Notes: generated from the sequence alone by a model not told the origin. Positions 24,204 to 32,565 are shown, numbered from the stretch's first letter. The stretch is 45,329 nucleotides of DNA from Chloroflexota bacterium (GCA_021787985.1 JAJYLG010000007.1:30883-76211), one strand, 5' to 3'. Translations and numbers: made by a program.

Positions 24204-26154
24204 CGCTGTCATGCTCCCTGTGTCGCCCCTCGGGGACGCGGACAGACACGACCGTGCCGCGCCCGCGCGCCGACTCGACGGCGAGCTGGCCACCAACCTG
24301 CTGGACCCGCTCGCGCATCGTCTGGAGCCCGAAGTGCCCGCGCATCCGCCCGAGCAGCTCCGGGTAGAAACCCCGTCCGTCATCCACGACCTCAATGACG
24401 ACCGCTCCGGTGTCGCGACGCACCCGCACCGTCACCGTGGTGGCGCCGGCGTGCTTCCACACGTTCGTGAGCGCTTCGTGGACGACCCGCAGGACCTGAA
24501 CCTCCGCCTCCAGGGCCAGCAGCACGGGTGTGGTAAGCGCCGAATCCAGCCGCACCGGGATGCCGGACCGGCGACTGAAACTCTGCGTGCAGTCGCACAG
24601 GGGGGCGAGGAAATCCTGCGACGACGGCGCAGCTTCTCGCAAACCCTCCAGGTCCAGCCGCACGGTGGCGTATGCCTGCTCGGCCACCGAGGCCAGGTCG
24701 TCGAGCTCCTTCGCCGCCCGCTCGAGGTCCGCGCGGGCCAGCGTGCGCTGGATAGCACGCGCCCGCAGGTGGACGTAGCCGAGCGCCTGGGCTGGGCCGT
24801 CGTGCAGCTCGCGCGCGAGGCGATTCCGCTCCTGCATCGTCGCCTGGCAGCGCTCGCGCTCGCCTGCCCGGGCGGCGACCAGCGTCACCGCGGCGGTGTC
24901 CGCCACCGCCCGGAGCCACGACCGTTGCTGCTCGTCCGCCGGCCGCGGCTGTCGCCAGGCCACGCACAACCCGCCGAGCACCGAGCCTCCCGCGACCACC
25001 GGGGCCGAGAGGCAGCAGTCGCAGTACGGCTTCACCAATCCTGGACACTCGTCAGGCTTGCAGATGCAGACCGCCGTCCCGCCTTTCGGACGGAGGAGTT
25101 GGACCGTGACCGACCCGCCGCTGCGCCGGCGTCGCAGGACCACCGCCGTCCCGGTCGTCATGACGGGAGCCAGCTTCCCTTCAGGGCCCGTGGCCACGCA
25201 CAGGACCGCGGCGTCACCGTCCAGCGTCTGGCGCGCCCGCTCCAGCGTCGAGCGCAAGACATCGTCCATGTCCCACGTGGAGTCGAGCTCCGGACCGATG
25301 ACCAGTGATGGCGACGCCTGCTGCGGCCAGCCCCGGACGCCGGCAGCGACGCGGCGCCCCACCGTCTCGAGCAGCTCCTCGGCGCCCCGCAGATGAATGA
25401 GGCTGTGCGACCCACCGAGAAGCGAGACCGCGCCGATCCGCGTGCCCTCCCAAGAGAGCGGCATCTGGGCCCACACGCGGTGCCCGCGAACGCACGCTTC
25501 CACCGCCCCCGGCTCGCGCTCGGCTGCCAGGTCGGTGACCCGGACGGAGCCGGCGGCGGTCGCGTCCGCTTGGGCCCCGGCGAGCTGGTCGTCGAGCTGG
25601 CGAAGCAGCGCCAGGTCGCTGGCGGCTCCCACGCCGACCCGACGCGCCTCCTCGGCCGTCCCCACTGGCCGGACCACCACCTCGGCGGCGGCCGCGTCAA
25701 GAGCTTCGACGATCACGTCCAGCATCAGCCTGGCCGCGTGGTCGGGGTTCGACGAGCTGCCGCTCTCCTGAGTCACCAGGTCGAGGGACGACAGCAGCCG
25801 GCTCCAGTGCGCGGCGCGCTGCCGGTCGCTGTCCAGGAGCTTGAAAGCCGCGCCGAACACGAGGATGACCACCAGCGCCATGAGCCCGGTCGCCAGCCGG
25901 TGCGCGTTCAAAGCCCCCAGGTGGGACTCGAAGAACTCCTCTGCCACGAGATGGGTGGTGGCGATGGTCGCCACGGCGAGCGCAATCGTCAGCAGCGCGA
26001 ATCGCCGGGCACTGCTGCGGGCGCAGCGTACTGCGCTCTGTGCCCCTGCCAACGCGGGCTGTTCGTGGTCCACGGCGCGCGAACGGCGGTCGGCCTCCCG
26101 CTCGCGGGCTTCAGCCTCGCGTCGCTGGACCCTCCAGCCGGTTCTCATGTGCAC
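24181..26154 (-). CDS. NarX-type histidine kinase with two membrane segments and Cys-rich GAF region
   Basis: 657 residues. Two transmembrane helices lie at about 50-73 and 86-106, followed by two GAF-like regions (about 125-280 and 285-430). The second GAF region holds six cysteines at 363, 365, 370, 378, 380 and 381 in the pattern CxC-x4-C-x7-CxCC. The HisKA_3 phospho-acceptor is His451 in ARELHDGPAQALG, and the ATPase domain shows HEALTNVWKHA and VVDDGRGFYPE near the C-terminus. Kinases of this class signal to NarL-type regulators such as the downstream gene. Cysteine clusters in related sensors bind Fe-S or act as thiol switches, so oxygen, NO or quinone redox sensing is plausible. Confidence 0.88.
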   Translation of the reverse strand: MHMRTGWRVQRREAEAREREADRRSRAVDHEQPALAGAQSAVRCARSSARRFALLTIALAVATIATTHLVAEEFFESHLGALNAHRLATGLMALVVILVFGAAFKLLDSDRQRAAHWSRLLSSLDLVTQESGSSSNPDHAARLMLDVIVEALDAAAAEVVVRPVGTAEEARRVGVGAASDLALLRQLDDQLAGAQADATAAGSVRVTDLAAEREPGAVEACVRGHRVWAQMPLSWEGTRIGAVSLLGGSHSLIHLRGAEELLETVGRRVAAGVRGWPQQASPSLVIGPELDSTWDMDDVLRSTLERARQTLDGDAAVLCVATGPEGKLAPVMTTGTAVVLRRRRSGGSVTVQLLRPKGGTAVCICKPDECPGLVKPYCDCCLSAPVVAGGSVLGGLCVAWRQPRPADEQQRSWLRAVADTAAVTLVAARAGERERCQATMQERNRLARELHDGPAQALGYVHLRARAIQRTLARADLERAAKELDDLASVAEQAYATVRLDLEGLREAAPSSQDFLAPLCDCTQSFSRRSGIPVRLDSALTTPVLLALEAEVQVLRVVHEALTNVWKHAGATTVTVRVRRDTGAVVIEVVDDGRGFYPELLGRMRGHFGLQTMRERVQQVGGQLAVESARGRGTVVSVRVPEGRHREHDSDEDPARG

Positions 26155-26306
26155 CCCGCTCGTCGGTCAACCCCGTGTGTCCCGATACACCTAGCTGTCC
26201 GCGGGGCACGTAGCCCCTGGGGTCACGCTCACGCTAGCATCCCTTGATATGTGACGAAGTCAGGCAATAACCGCTACTCCCGTCGGTGTTCGCCCGACAG
26301 GAGTCC

Positions 26307-26466
26307 GTGGGGCAAACCCCGTACGTGGATATGACGCCTGCTTCGGCCTGAGCAACAGCCCAGACTTCACAGTGCACGTGGGGCATTACCCCACGTACGC
26401 GTCGCGGCTGCTTCAGCGTGAGGAACATCCCAGGCTTCGTGAGCGCGAAGTGGGGCAATGCCCCAC
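26307..26466. repeat. Tandem 71-72-bp units with GTGGGGCA hairpins
   Basis: Three units begin with GTGGGGCA at 26307, 26378 and 26450 (periods 71 and 72). Each start is a small hairpin (e.g. GTGGGGCATTACCCCAC at 26378-26394 and GTGGGGCAATGCCCCAC at 26450-26466). Between hairpins the units share phrases such as a CTGCTTC-rich block and a CCCAG/CCCAGG-CTTC block. They fill most of the 366-nt gap 26155-26520 between the kinase and ahbC genes. A related string, GTGGGGCAAGCCCC, occurs at 42685 in the hemA 3' end. Confidence 0.6.
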
Positions 26467-26520
26467 GGGGACCTCCCGCATGTTTCGGCGGGGTCATGGT
26501 CTGCCGGCGCGTGGTCGCCA

Positions 26521-27702
26521 TCACGGGCCGGCGGCGATCTCCGCATCGCTGAGGTAGCAGGCCGGGTCGGGGCCGTCCAGCTCACCGCTGGCCCGCTCGG
26601 CACGCACCCGCAGGTTCCCGTTGCACCAGGAGAAGAACCTGCACTCCCGGCAGCGCCCGCCGATCCGCCCCTGCCGGTAGCGGTAGAACGCCATCAGCGC
26701 CGGCGACTCATCGCTCCAGATCGCCGAAAACGGCCGCTCGCGCACGTTTCCCAGCGTCTGGTGCCACGAGAACTGGTCCGGATGAACGTTCCCCCGCGGG
26801 TCCACACAGGCGATCCGCACCCCGCTCTGGTTCCCTCCGTTCCAGCTCAGCAGCCGCTCCACCTCGGCCGCGCGGTCCGGCGCCCGCCTGCGCAGCCAGA
26901 GGTAGAGGAACGGTCCGTCCGCGTGATTGTCCACGGTCAACACCTCGCGTCCGTCGCCCTCCGGCCAGCCCGCCACCCACGCGAACAGGTCCTCCACCAT
27001 CGCCCGGGTCTCTTCCGGCGCCAGGTCGTACCCGGCAATCCGTGCCCCGCGTCCGGCGTATGCCAGGTGGTACAGGCACAGCCGGTCGATGCGCTCCTCC
27101 TCCATCAGCCGCAGCAGATCCGGCAGCTCGAGCGCGTTCTTGCGATGCACCGTCACCCGCAGCCCGACGCGCAGCCCGGCACGTCGACACGCGCGGATGC
27201 CCTCCAGCGCGGACTTGAACGCCCCCTTCGACCCGCGAACCCGGTCGTGGGTCTTCTCGAGCCCGTCGAGGCTCACCCCGACGTAGGAGACTCCCTGCGC
27301 GCGCAGCCGCTCCGCCTCGTCCGGCCCGAGGCGCGTCCCGTTGGTCGACAGCACCGCGCGCATCCCCAGCGCTCGCGCCCGGCCCAGCAGCGCGAACAGG
27401 TCGGGCCGCAGCAGCGGCTCCCCACCCGAGAACAGCACCACCGGCGCTCCGAACCCCGCCAGGTCCTCGAGCAGTGCCAGCCCCTCCTCGGTCGACAGCT
27501 CGCCCTCATACTCCCGGTCCTGCGACGACGCATAGCAATGCATGCAGTGCAGGTTGCACCGCTGCGTCACGTTCCACACCACGACCGGCCGCCGCTCCGC
27601 CGCGTAGTGCAGCAGGGCCGCCGGTGCGCGACTGCTCCGCCCGTAGCGCAGCACGTCCCCCGTTGTGACCGTCCCGCGGATCAACGCCGACACGCTCAGC
27701 AT
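26521..27702 (-). CDS. ahbC: Radical SAM protein AhbC/NirJ (12,18-didecarboxysiroheme deacetylase type)
   Basis: 393 residues. The N-terminus shows the AhbC/NirJ phrase DVLRYGR followed by PVVVWNVTQRCNLHCMHCYA, whose CxxxCxxC binds the radical SAM 4Fe-4S cluster. SGGEPLLRPDL is the SAM-binding GGE motif. The C-terminal SPASM-type region, with CVDPRGNVHPDQFSWHQTLG and CRECRFFSWC, binds a second cluster. In the siroheme-dependent pathway AhbC removes two acetate side chains to give Fe-coproporphyrin III. GGAAGGAA precedes the ATG. It overlaps the upstream AhbD-like gene by 7 nt. A NirJ role in heme d1 synthesis is possible, but no nir genes are visible. Confidence 0.85.
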   Translation of the reverse strand: MLSVSALIRGTVTTGDVLRYGRSSRAPAALLHYAAERRPVVVWNVTQRCNLHCMHCYASSQDREYEGELSTEEGLALLEDLAGFGAPVVLFSGGEPLLRPDLFALLGRARALGMRAVLSTNGTRLGPDEAERLRAQGVSYVGVSLDGLEKTHDRVRGSKGAFKSALEGIRACRRAGLRVGLRVTVHRKNALELPDLLRLMEEERIDRLCLYHLAYAGRGARIAGYDLAPEETRAMVEDLFAWVAGWPEGDGREVLTVDNHADGPFLYLWLRRRAPDRAAEVERLLSWNGGNQSGVRIACVDPRGNVHPDQFSWHQTLGNVRERPFSAIWSDESPALMAFYRYRQGRIGGRCRECRFFSWCNGNLRVRAERASGELDGPDPACYLSDAEIAAGP

Positions 27703-28814
27703 CGTGTGCCTTCCTTCCACGCTGCCGGCACGTACGCGCACGAGGGGTCCTCCGCCAGGTAGTCCCCTGTCACCGCCCAGGCGCGCGCTCGCGACCCGCC
27801 GCATACGGCGCGGTATTCGCAGACTCCGCAGCGTCCTTGCAGCAGCGTCCGGTCCCGCAGCGCCAGGAAGAGCGGCGCCTCGCGGTAGATCTGCGCCAGC
27901 GGCCGCTCCCGCACGTTGCCGGCCGCGACCTGCAAGAACCCCGATGGGTACACGTCGCCCACGTGCGAGACGAAGCAGAACCCATCCCCGTCGTTCACCG
28001 CCCGCGTTGGCCGGCTCCCGCTGCCGAACGAGAACCCCGCGCCGGCGATGTGCACCGGTCCCGGACGACCTGCCGCGCGCTGCGCCAGGATGCGCCGGAA
28101 CTGCATCCCCGCCGTCGTCCGCACATCGTAGGTGGCGGTCTCCGCCAGCTCTGCCAACCACCCCATCACGCGCTCGTGCTCGTGCGCGTTCAGCATCTGC
28201 TCGACCTGTGCCCGGCCGGTCGGCACGAGGAAGAACACGCTCCACATCACCGCCCCGGCCGTGCGCACCAGCTCCGCCAGCATCGGCAGCTCGTGCACGT
28301 TGACGCGGCTGACGGTCGTGCCGACCTGCAGCGGGAGCCCGAGCTCCCGCGCCTGCGCCATCGCAGCGAGGGTCCGCGCGAACGATCCGCGTACTCCGCG
28401 GAAGCGGTCGTGCGTGTCTGCTGTCGCCCCATCCAGCGACAGGTGCAGCCGGTGGACCCCCGCCTCCTTCGCCCACTCGAGCGCGGCCCGCGTGAGCCGC
28501 CCCGTCGCGCTGGGCGAGAACCCAACCTGCAACCCACGCTCCCGCGCGTGGGCGATGAGCTCGAAGCAGTCGGGCCGCATCAGCGGGTCCCCGCCGGTCA
28601 CGACCAGAACCGGGGTCCCCATGGCGGCCACCGCGTCGATCAGTCCCGACCCTTCCGCGCTCGTCAGCTCGCGCGGGTCCCGCCGCGGCTGCGCCTCCGC
28701 CCGGCAGTGCACGCACGCAAGCGCGCACGCCCGCGTAATCTCCCAGGCCAGCGTGAAGGGCGCTCGCCCGAAATCGAGGTCCATCAGTGAGGGACGCGGT
28801 GCGTTCGCTTCCAC
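27696..28814 (-). CDS. Radical SAM/SPASM protein, AhbD-like (heme synthase type)
   Basis: 372 residues. Motifs: FTLAWEITRACALACVHCRA (CxxxCxxC cluster near 35), TGGDPLMRPDCFEL, SLDGATADTHDRFRGVRGSF, SRVNVHELP, and a C-terminal CGVCEYRAVCGG SPASM cluster. Pairing with ahbC suggests AhbD, which converts Fe-coproporphyrin III to heme. Related SPASM subfamilies with the same opening also occur near heme genes, so exact function is uncertain. The start is not clear: GTG at 28814 has a weak site, ATG at 28784 has none. The stop overlaps the ahbC start. Confidence 0.75.
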   Translation of the reverse strand: MEANAPRPSLMDLDFGRAPFTLAWEITRACALACVHCRAEAQPRRDPRELTSAEGSGLIDAVAAMGTPVLVVTGGDPLMRPDCFELIAHARERGLQVGFSPSATGRLTRAALEWAKEAGVHRLHLSLDGATADTHDRFRGVRGSFARTLAAMAQARELGLPLQVGTTVSRVNVHELPMLAELVRTAGAVMWSVFFLVPTGRAQVEQMLNAHEHERVMGWLAELAETATYDVRTTAGMQFRRILAQRAAGRPGPVHIAGAGFSFGSGSRPTRAVNDGDGFCFVSHVGDVYPSGFLQVAAGNVRERPLAQIYREAPLFLALRDRTLLQGRCGVCEYRAVCGGSRARAWAVTGDYLAEDPSCAYVPAAWKEGTRC

Positions 28815-28830
28815 GTCTTCAGTATTCGTC

Positions 28831-28849
28831 GGCCCCGTGCCGGGGGGCC
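28831..28849 (-). promoter_or_regulatory. GC hairpin in the leader of the radical SAM genes
   Basis: GGCCCC (28831-28836) and GGGGCC (28844-28849) form a 6-bp stem with a 7-nt loop, 17 nt upstream of the GTG start at 28814. It could affect translation of the AhbD-like gene. Confidence 0.3.
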
Positions 28850-28998
28850 AGTATCTTTCGTCATGAGGTGTCGGGGGCCGGCTCGGCCGCGCTGGGCGGC
28901 GGCGGGAATCCAGCGCGTGTCTGTTTCGGTCCTGAAACCGCTGCCTGGGTCCGAGAGGCATGGGCCAACCGATACAGTGTGCGACGCCAGGAAATTGT

Positions 28999-29012
28999 AT
29001 CTGCCGGCAGAT
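28999..29012. promoter_or_regulatory. 14-bp perfect palindrome upstream of the respiratory operon
   Basis: ATCTGCCGGCAGAT lies 76 nt upstream of the Rieske gene in the divergent gap 28815-29088. An uninterrupted 14-bp palindrome is a good operator candidate for control of the bc-type complex. The binding protein is unknown; the adjacent NarL-type regulator is a candidate by position only. Confidence 0.4.
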
Positions 29013-29088
29013 GGCCCCAGTGTCCGAATGATTCCTACGCTTGGTCTGAGAGACAACTGAGCACTCGCTCGGCGGAGGAGCTGGGGTC

Positions 29089-30027
29089 ATGAGGCGTCGC
29101 CGCACTTCGGTGCTGGTACTGTACACGCATCCACTGTTCGGCCAGGTGATCAAGCAACTCCTGGCCGGCGAGGCCTGGCTGCGAGTCGCGGCCGTCGCCG
29201 CCGTGGACGCCGACGCCGTCGAGCAGGCGCTCGCCTCCGCTCCCGACATGGTGATCGTCGAGGAGGGTGTGCGACTCGATCTCCAGCTCCTGCGCGACCT
29301 CGCTCCCCGCACCCTGGTGATCGACCTCAGCGTCGACGCCAGCGGAGCGCGCCGGCCTCGGCCGGGGGCAGTCGCGGCCAATCCCGAGACGCTGGTCGAC
29401 GTCATCCGCGCGCACGGACCGCGCCGGGGCTCCTCCGCCAGACGGCCGCGGTCGTGGCCTCCTCCCGTCGTGGCCGCGGAAGCGCGATACGAGCCCCAGG
29501 TCATCGAGCGGGCGTTGGGCGACGGCCACGCGGCGGCGCACCGGCCCGGTGTCGCGCCCGAGGTCCGGCGCCGGCGTTTCCTGACCACCGGCATCGTGGC
29601 GATCGCCGGCTACATCGCGACGCTGGTGGGCGCCCCGGCCCTGGTGTACGTCCTCTCGCCGGCGCTCCGCCGCAGCGGCGAGAAGAAGTGGATCGCCGTG
29701 GGCTCCGCCTCGGACCTCAAGGTCGACTCCCCCAAGAAGGCGGAGTTCACCGTCTCGCGCCGCGACGGCTGGATCGAGCGAACCGACCGCCAGTCGGCCT
29801 GGCTGGTGCGGCGAGACGACGGCTCGCTGCTGGCGTTCAGCCCTCGCTGCACCCACCTGGGCTGCGCCTATGACTGGAAGCCCGACGAGAAGCGATTCGT
29901 CTGTCCCTGCCACACGGGCGTCTTCGCCATCGACGGCGCAGTCCAGGGCGGGCCACCCCCTCGGCCGCTTGACCGCTACCCGGTGCGGAAACGAGCGGAC
30001 GGCGTGGTGGAGGTGCAACTGCTGTAA
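29089..30027 (+). CDS. Rieske iron-sulfur protein with an N-terminal receiver-like domain
   Basis: 312 residues. Residues about 155-312 are a normal Rieske subunit: an Arg run plus FLTT (160-167, Tat-like), one membrane helix (about 167-190), then cluster motifs CTHLGC (254-259) and CPCH (272-275). Cys254, His256, Cys272 and His275 are the expected ligands and Cys259/Cys274 the disulfide. Residues about 5-100 are unexpected: strand-helix alternation (VLVLYTHPLFGQVIKQLLAG and on, APDMVIVEEG) resembling a response-regulator receiver but with Tyr-Thr-His for the acid pair and Glu for the phospho-Asp. GGAGGAG before the ATG supports this long form. It heads the quinol oxidase-type complex with QcrB and QcrC. 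Confidence 0.82.
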   Translation: MRRRRTSVLVLYTHPLFGQVIKQLLAGEAWLRVAAVAAVDADAVEQALASAPDMVIVEEGVRLDLQLLRDLAPRTLVIDLSVDASGARRPRPGAVAANPETLVDVIRAHGPRRGSSARRPRSWPPPVVAAEARYEPQVIERALGDGHAAAHRPGVAPEVRRRRFLTTGIVAIAGYIATLVGAPALVYVLSPALRRSGEKKWIAVGSASDLKVDSPKKAEFTVSRRDGWIERTDRQSAWLVRRDDGSLLAFSPRCTHLGCAYDWKPDEKRFVCPCHTGVFAIDGAVQGGPPPRPLDRYPVRKRADGVVEVQLL

Positions 30028-30107
30028 CGCCGTGCGGCCGCCTGCCTGGCCGCAAGACGGGCGGCCAGCGTCGCGAGCCACACATCAACATCGAGCGGAG
30101 AGACGAG

Positions 30108-30779
30108 ATGGCAGTACGCCCATTCGAATGGATCGATAGCCGGCTCCGCTTGCGGCCGGCGCTGAAGGACATCGTGGAACACCCGGTCCCGGAGCACGTG
30201 GACCCGGTCCGGCATCCCTCCGCCTTCGTCTATTGCTTCGGCGGGCTCACGTTCCTGTTCTTCATGCTGCTCGTCGTGTCCGGTGTCTTCCTCGCCTTCT
30301 ACTACGTGCCGAGCCCGGACCACGCGCACGACAGCGTGCAGTACATCACCAAAGAGGTCACGTTCGGCGCGGTGGTGCGCGGCATCCACCACTGGTCGGC
30401 CAGCGCGTTCGTCGTCATGCTCGTCCTCCATATGCTGCGTGTCTTCCTGCAGGGCGCCTACAAGCATCCGCGAGAGATGAACTGGGTCGCCGGCGTCCTG
30501 CTGTTCGCCCTTGGCCTCACCATGAGCTTCACCGGCTACCTGCTGCCGTGGGATCAGAAAGCCTACTGGGCCACGATGGTCGGCACGACCATGATCGGCA
30601 GCACCCCGATCGTCGGCGACTTCCTGCTCCACGCCGCCCGCGGGGGCAGCGACCTCGGCGCCGTCACCCTGGCGCGGTTCTACGCGCTGCACGTGCTGAT
30701 CGTGCCCGGTCTGATGTTCGCCCTCCTGGGGCTGCACTTCATGATGGTGCGCCGCCAGGGAATCTCGCGGCCACTGTAG
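30108..30779 (+). CDS. qcrB: Cytochrome b6-type subunit of menaquinol:cytochrome c reductase
   Basis: 223 residues, four transmembrane helices, the length of b6/Bacillus QcrB. Heme b ligands are His94 and His108 in helix B (GIHHWSASAFVVMLVLHML) and His195 and His210 in helix D. Cys43 in SAFVYCFGGLTF matches the residue that binds the extra heme ci covalently in b6 and Bacillus QcrB. GYLLPWDQ precedes the quinol site. It oxidises menaquinol with the Rieske protein and QcrC. Confidence 0.93.
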   Translation: MAVRPFEWIDSRLRLRPALKDIVEHPVPEHVDPVRHPSAFVYCFGGLTFLFFMLLVVSGVFLAFYYVPSPDHAHDSVQYITKEVTFGAVVRGIHHWSASAFVVMLVLHMLRVFLQGAYKHPREMNWVAGVLLFALGLTMSFTGYLLPWDQKAYWATMVGTTMIGSTPIVGDFLLHAARGGSDLGAVTLARFYALHVLIVPGLMFALLGLHFMMVRRQGISRPL

Positions 30780-30793
30780 GGAGGAGAACGCCA

Positions 30794-31609
30794 ATGGCGA
30801 TCGAGGAGAGGGAGCCCGGGAGAGACCCGAACACGGCGATCCGCGCCGCGGCCCGGCCGCGAGTCGACGACGGCCACGGCCGCCCGCCCGCCGACGCCTC
30901 CGCGGGGCTGCAGGCCACCAGGCACCGGCGCGAGAGCCCCGAGCCGTTCTTCCCCGACTTCCTCTTCAAAGAGGCGATCGTGGCGCTGGCCGCGTTCATC
31001 ATCCTGGTGCTGGTGGTCATCTACTTCAGAGTGCCCCTGGAGCCCGTGGCCGACCCCACCAGCTCGACCTACGTGCCACGGCCCGAGTGGTATTTCCTCT
31101 TCGTCTTCGAGCTGTTGAAGCACGTCCCGGGTTCCCAGGAGCCGATCGCAACCACGGTCCTGCCGGTCGGGTTCGGCGCCCTCCTCATCCTGCTGCCGTT
31201 CATCGACCGCGGCCCGGCCCGCGGCGCGCGACGCCGGCCGCTGGCCACGACGGCCGCGGTGGTGCTTCTGTCCGGCGCCGCCCTGCTGACCGTGCAGGCG
31301 ATCCGGACAACGCCTCACACCGGCGGCGAGCAGGCCGCCGTGGGGCCCAAGCTCGACCCAACCCAGGAGGCCGGACGCCTCCTCTATCAGCAGATGAAGT
31401 GCGATGCCTGCCACAAGATCGGCGCCGAGGGAGGCGCGACCGGGCCCGAGCTCACCCACGTCGGGACCCGCCGCGATGCCAAATGGATCCACACCTTCCT
31501 GGAGAACCCAAGCGCCATCGTTCCCAAGTCCCCGATGCCGGGCTACCTCGACAAGCTCTCCCACAACGAGATCGAGCAGATGGCCCAGTACCTGGCGGCG
31601 CTGAAATGA
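30794..31609 (+). CDS. qcrC: Subunit IV-cytochrome c fusion of the bc complex
   Basis: 271 residues. A charged, Pro-rich start of about 65 residues is followed by the subunit IV helices with the quinol-site segment YVPRPEWYFLFVFELLKHVP near 97-116, then a cytochrome c domain with heme motif CDACH (203-207) and the distal Met in SPMPGYLDKLSHNEIEQM. This is the architecture of Bacillus QcrC. AGGGAGGAGAACGCCA precedes the ATG, 14 nt after qcrB. An open frame far upstream in the same phase is out of frame with qcrB and spurious. Confidence 0.92.
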   Translation: MAIEEREPGRDPNTAIRAAARPRVDDGHGRPPADASAGLQATRHRRESPEPFFPDFLFKEAIVALAAFIILVLVVIYFRVPLEPVADPTSSTYVPRPEWYFLFVFELLKHVPGSQEPIATTVLPVGFGALLILLPFIDRGPARGARRRPLATTAAVVLLSGAALLTVQAIRTTPHTGGEQAAVGPKLDPTQEAGRLLYQQMKCDACHKIGAEGGATGPELTHVGTRRDAKWIHTFLENPSAIVPKSPMPGYLDKLSHNEIEQMAQYLAALK

Positions 31610-31691
31610 GCACGCGCTTTCCAACCCGTCGTGCCTGCAACAGGCGGGCCCCGGAGTCGCGCCGGCAGACCCCGCAGCGAGGCGAAACCCA

Positions 31692-32555
31692 ATGAGCGAG
31701 CTCGAGGCCCTGCTCTTCACGCAGCGAATGCTGGTCCTGGTCGTCGCGGCCGGCCTAACCGTGCTGCTGGCCGGCGCGATCCTGCGCATCCTCTACGGCG
31801 AACCGGCGCTGTCCTCTCAGGCGAGAGTCTGGGCGGCGGCGGGGCTGGTCCTCATCATGGCGCTGCCGGTGCCCCTGATGCTGCTGCTGCGACCCGGAGA
31901 ATCAGCGACCATCACGCTGGGACGCGTGCTGTACCAGCAGAACTGTCAGCAGTGCCACGGCCCGCTCGGCAACCGTATGCCGGGCGTCTACCTGGGCTCG
32001 CGGGGCTACCTGCAACAGCAGGGCGACGCGACGCTGGCGCAGGTGATCCGTGAGGGCAAAGGCGTGATGCCGGCCTGGGGACGAACGCGCGAGGGCCCGC
32101 TGAGCGACGAGCAGGTCGACATGGTCCTGCGGTATCTCCAATCCGCCGCGCGGCCCGGCCCCACGGTGACGCCGTCGCCCACTCCCAGCGCGACGCCTGC
32201 CTCGGCGCCGGCGGGGTCTGCCCCCGAGCAGGCGGGGAGCCCGCCCGCCGCCACCCCCACGGCGGAGCAGAGCGGCACCCCAGCGAAGCCCGCCCCCGCG
32301 CAGGCGGAGGGAGACCCGGCCACCGGGCAGAAGCTCTACGAGGTCTCCTGCAATGCCTGTCACCCGGGCGGCGGCAAGGGCGTGGGTCCGGCGCTCTCCG
32401 GCAAGGACTTCCTCGCCAAGTTCGGCCAGGACGCGGCGCTGACCAAGGTGGTGCGCGCCGGTACCGACAAGGGCATGCCGGGGTTCGCCGCGGACCGGCT
32501 CACCGACCGTCAGCTCACCGACATCATCGCCTACATCCGCTCGCTGACCCGGTGA
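31692..32555 (+). CDS. Membrane-anchored diheme cytochrome c
   Basis: 287 residues. Two N-terminal membrane helices (about 11-34 and 46-66) precede a cytochrome c domain with CQQCH and GVMPAWG as distal Met region. A Pro/Ala/Thr linker of about 50 residues follows, then a second domain with CNACH and KGMPGF. The first domain closely resembles the repeated modules of the next gene. It likely takes electrons from QcrC to soluble or surface carriers. Confidence 0.88.
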   Translation: MSELEALLFTQRMLVLVVAAGLTVLLAGAILRILYGEPALSSQARVWAAAGLVLIMALPVPLMLLLRPGESATITLGRVLYQQNCQQCHGPLGNRMPGVYLGSRGYLQQQGDATLAQVIREGKGVMPAWGRTREGPLSDEQVDMVLRYLQSAARPGPTVTPSPTPSATPASAPAGSAPEQAGSPPAATPTAEQSGTPAKPAPAQAEGDPATGQKLYEVSCNACHPGGGKGVGPALSGKDFLAKFGQDAALTKVVRAGTDKGMPGFAADRLTDRQLTDIIAYIRSLTR

Positions 32556-32565
32556 AGGACGCACG

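Noticed and set aside
26307-26466. CRISPR array
   Set aside because: Units are degenerate 71-72-bp tandem repeats with related, not unique, spacers, and no cas genes are visible.
27703-28728. N-terminal extension of the AhbC frame over the AhbD-like gene
   Set aside because: Out of phase with the AhbD-like protein and without similarity; AhbC has its own ribosome site and a typical family start at 27702.
26521-28814. Heme d1 (nir) cluster
   Set aside because: NirJ-like genes alone are present; no nirS, nirF or nirD-H-like genes are in the window, so the heme b route is the simpler reading.
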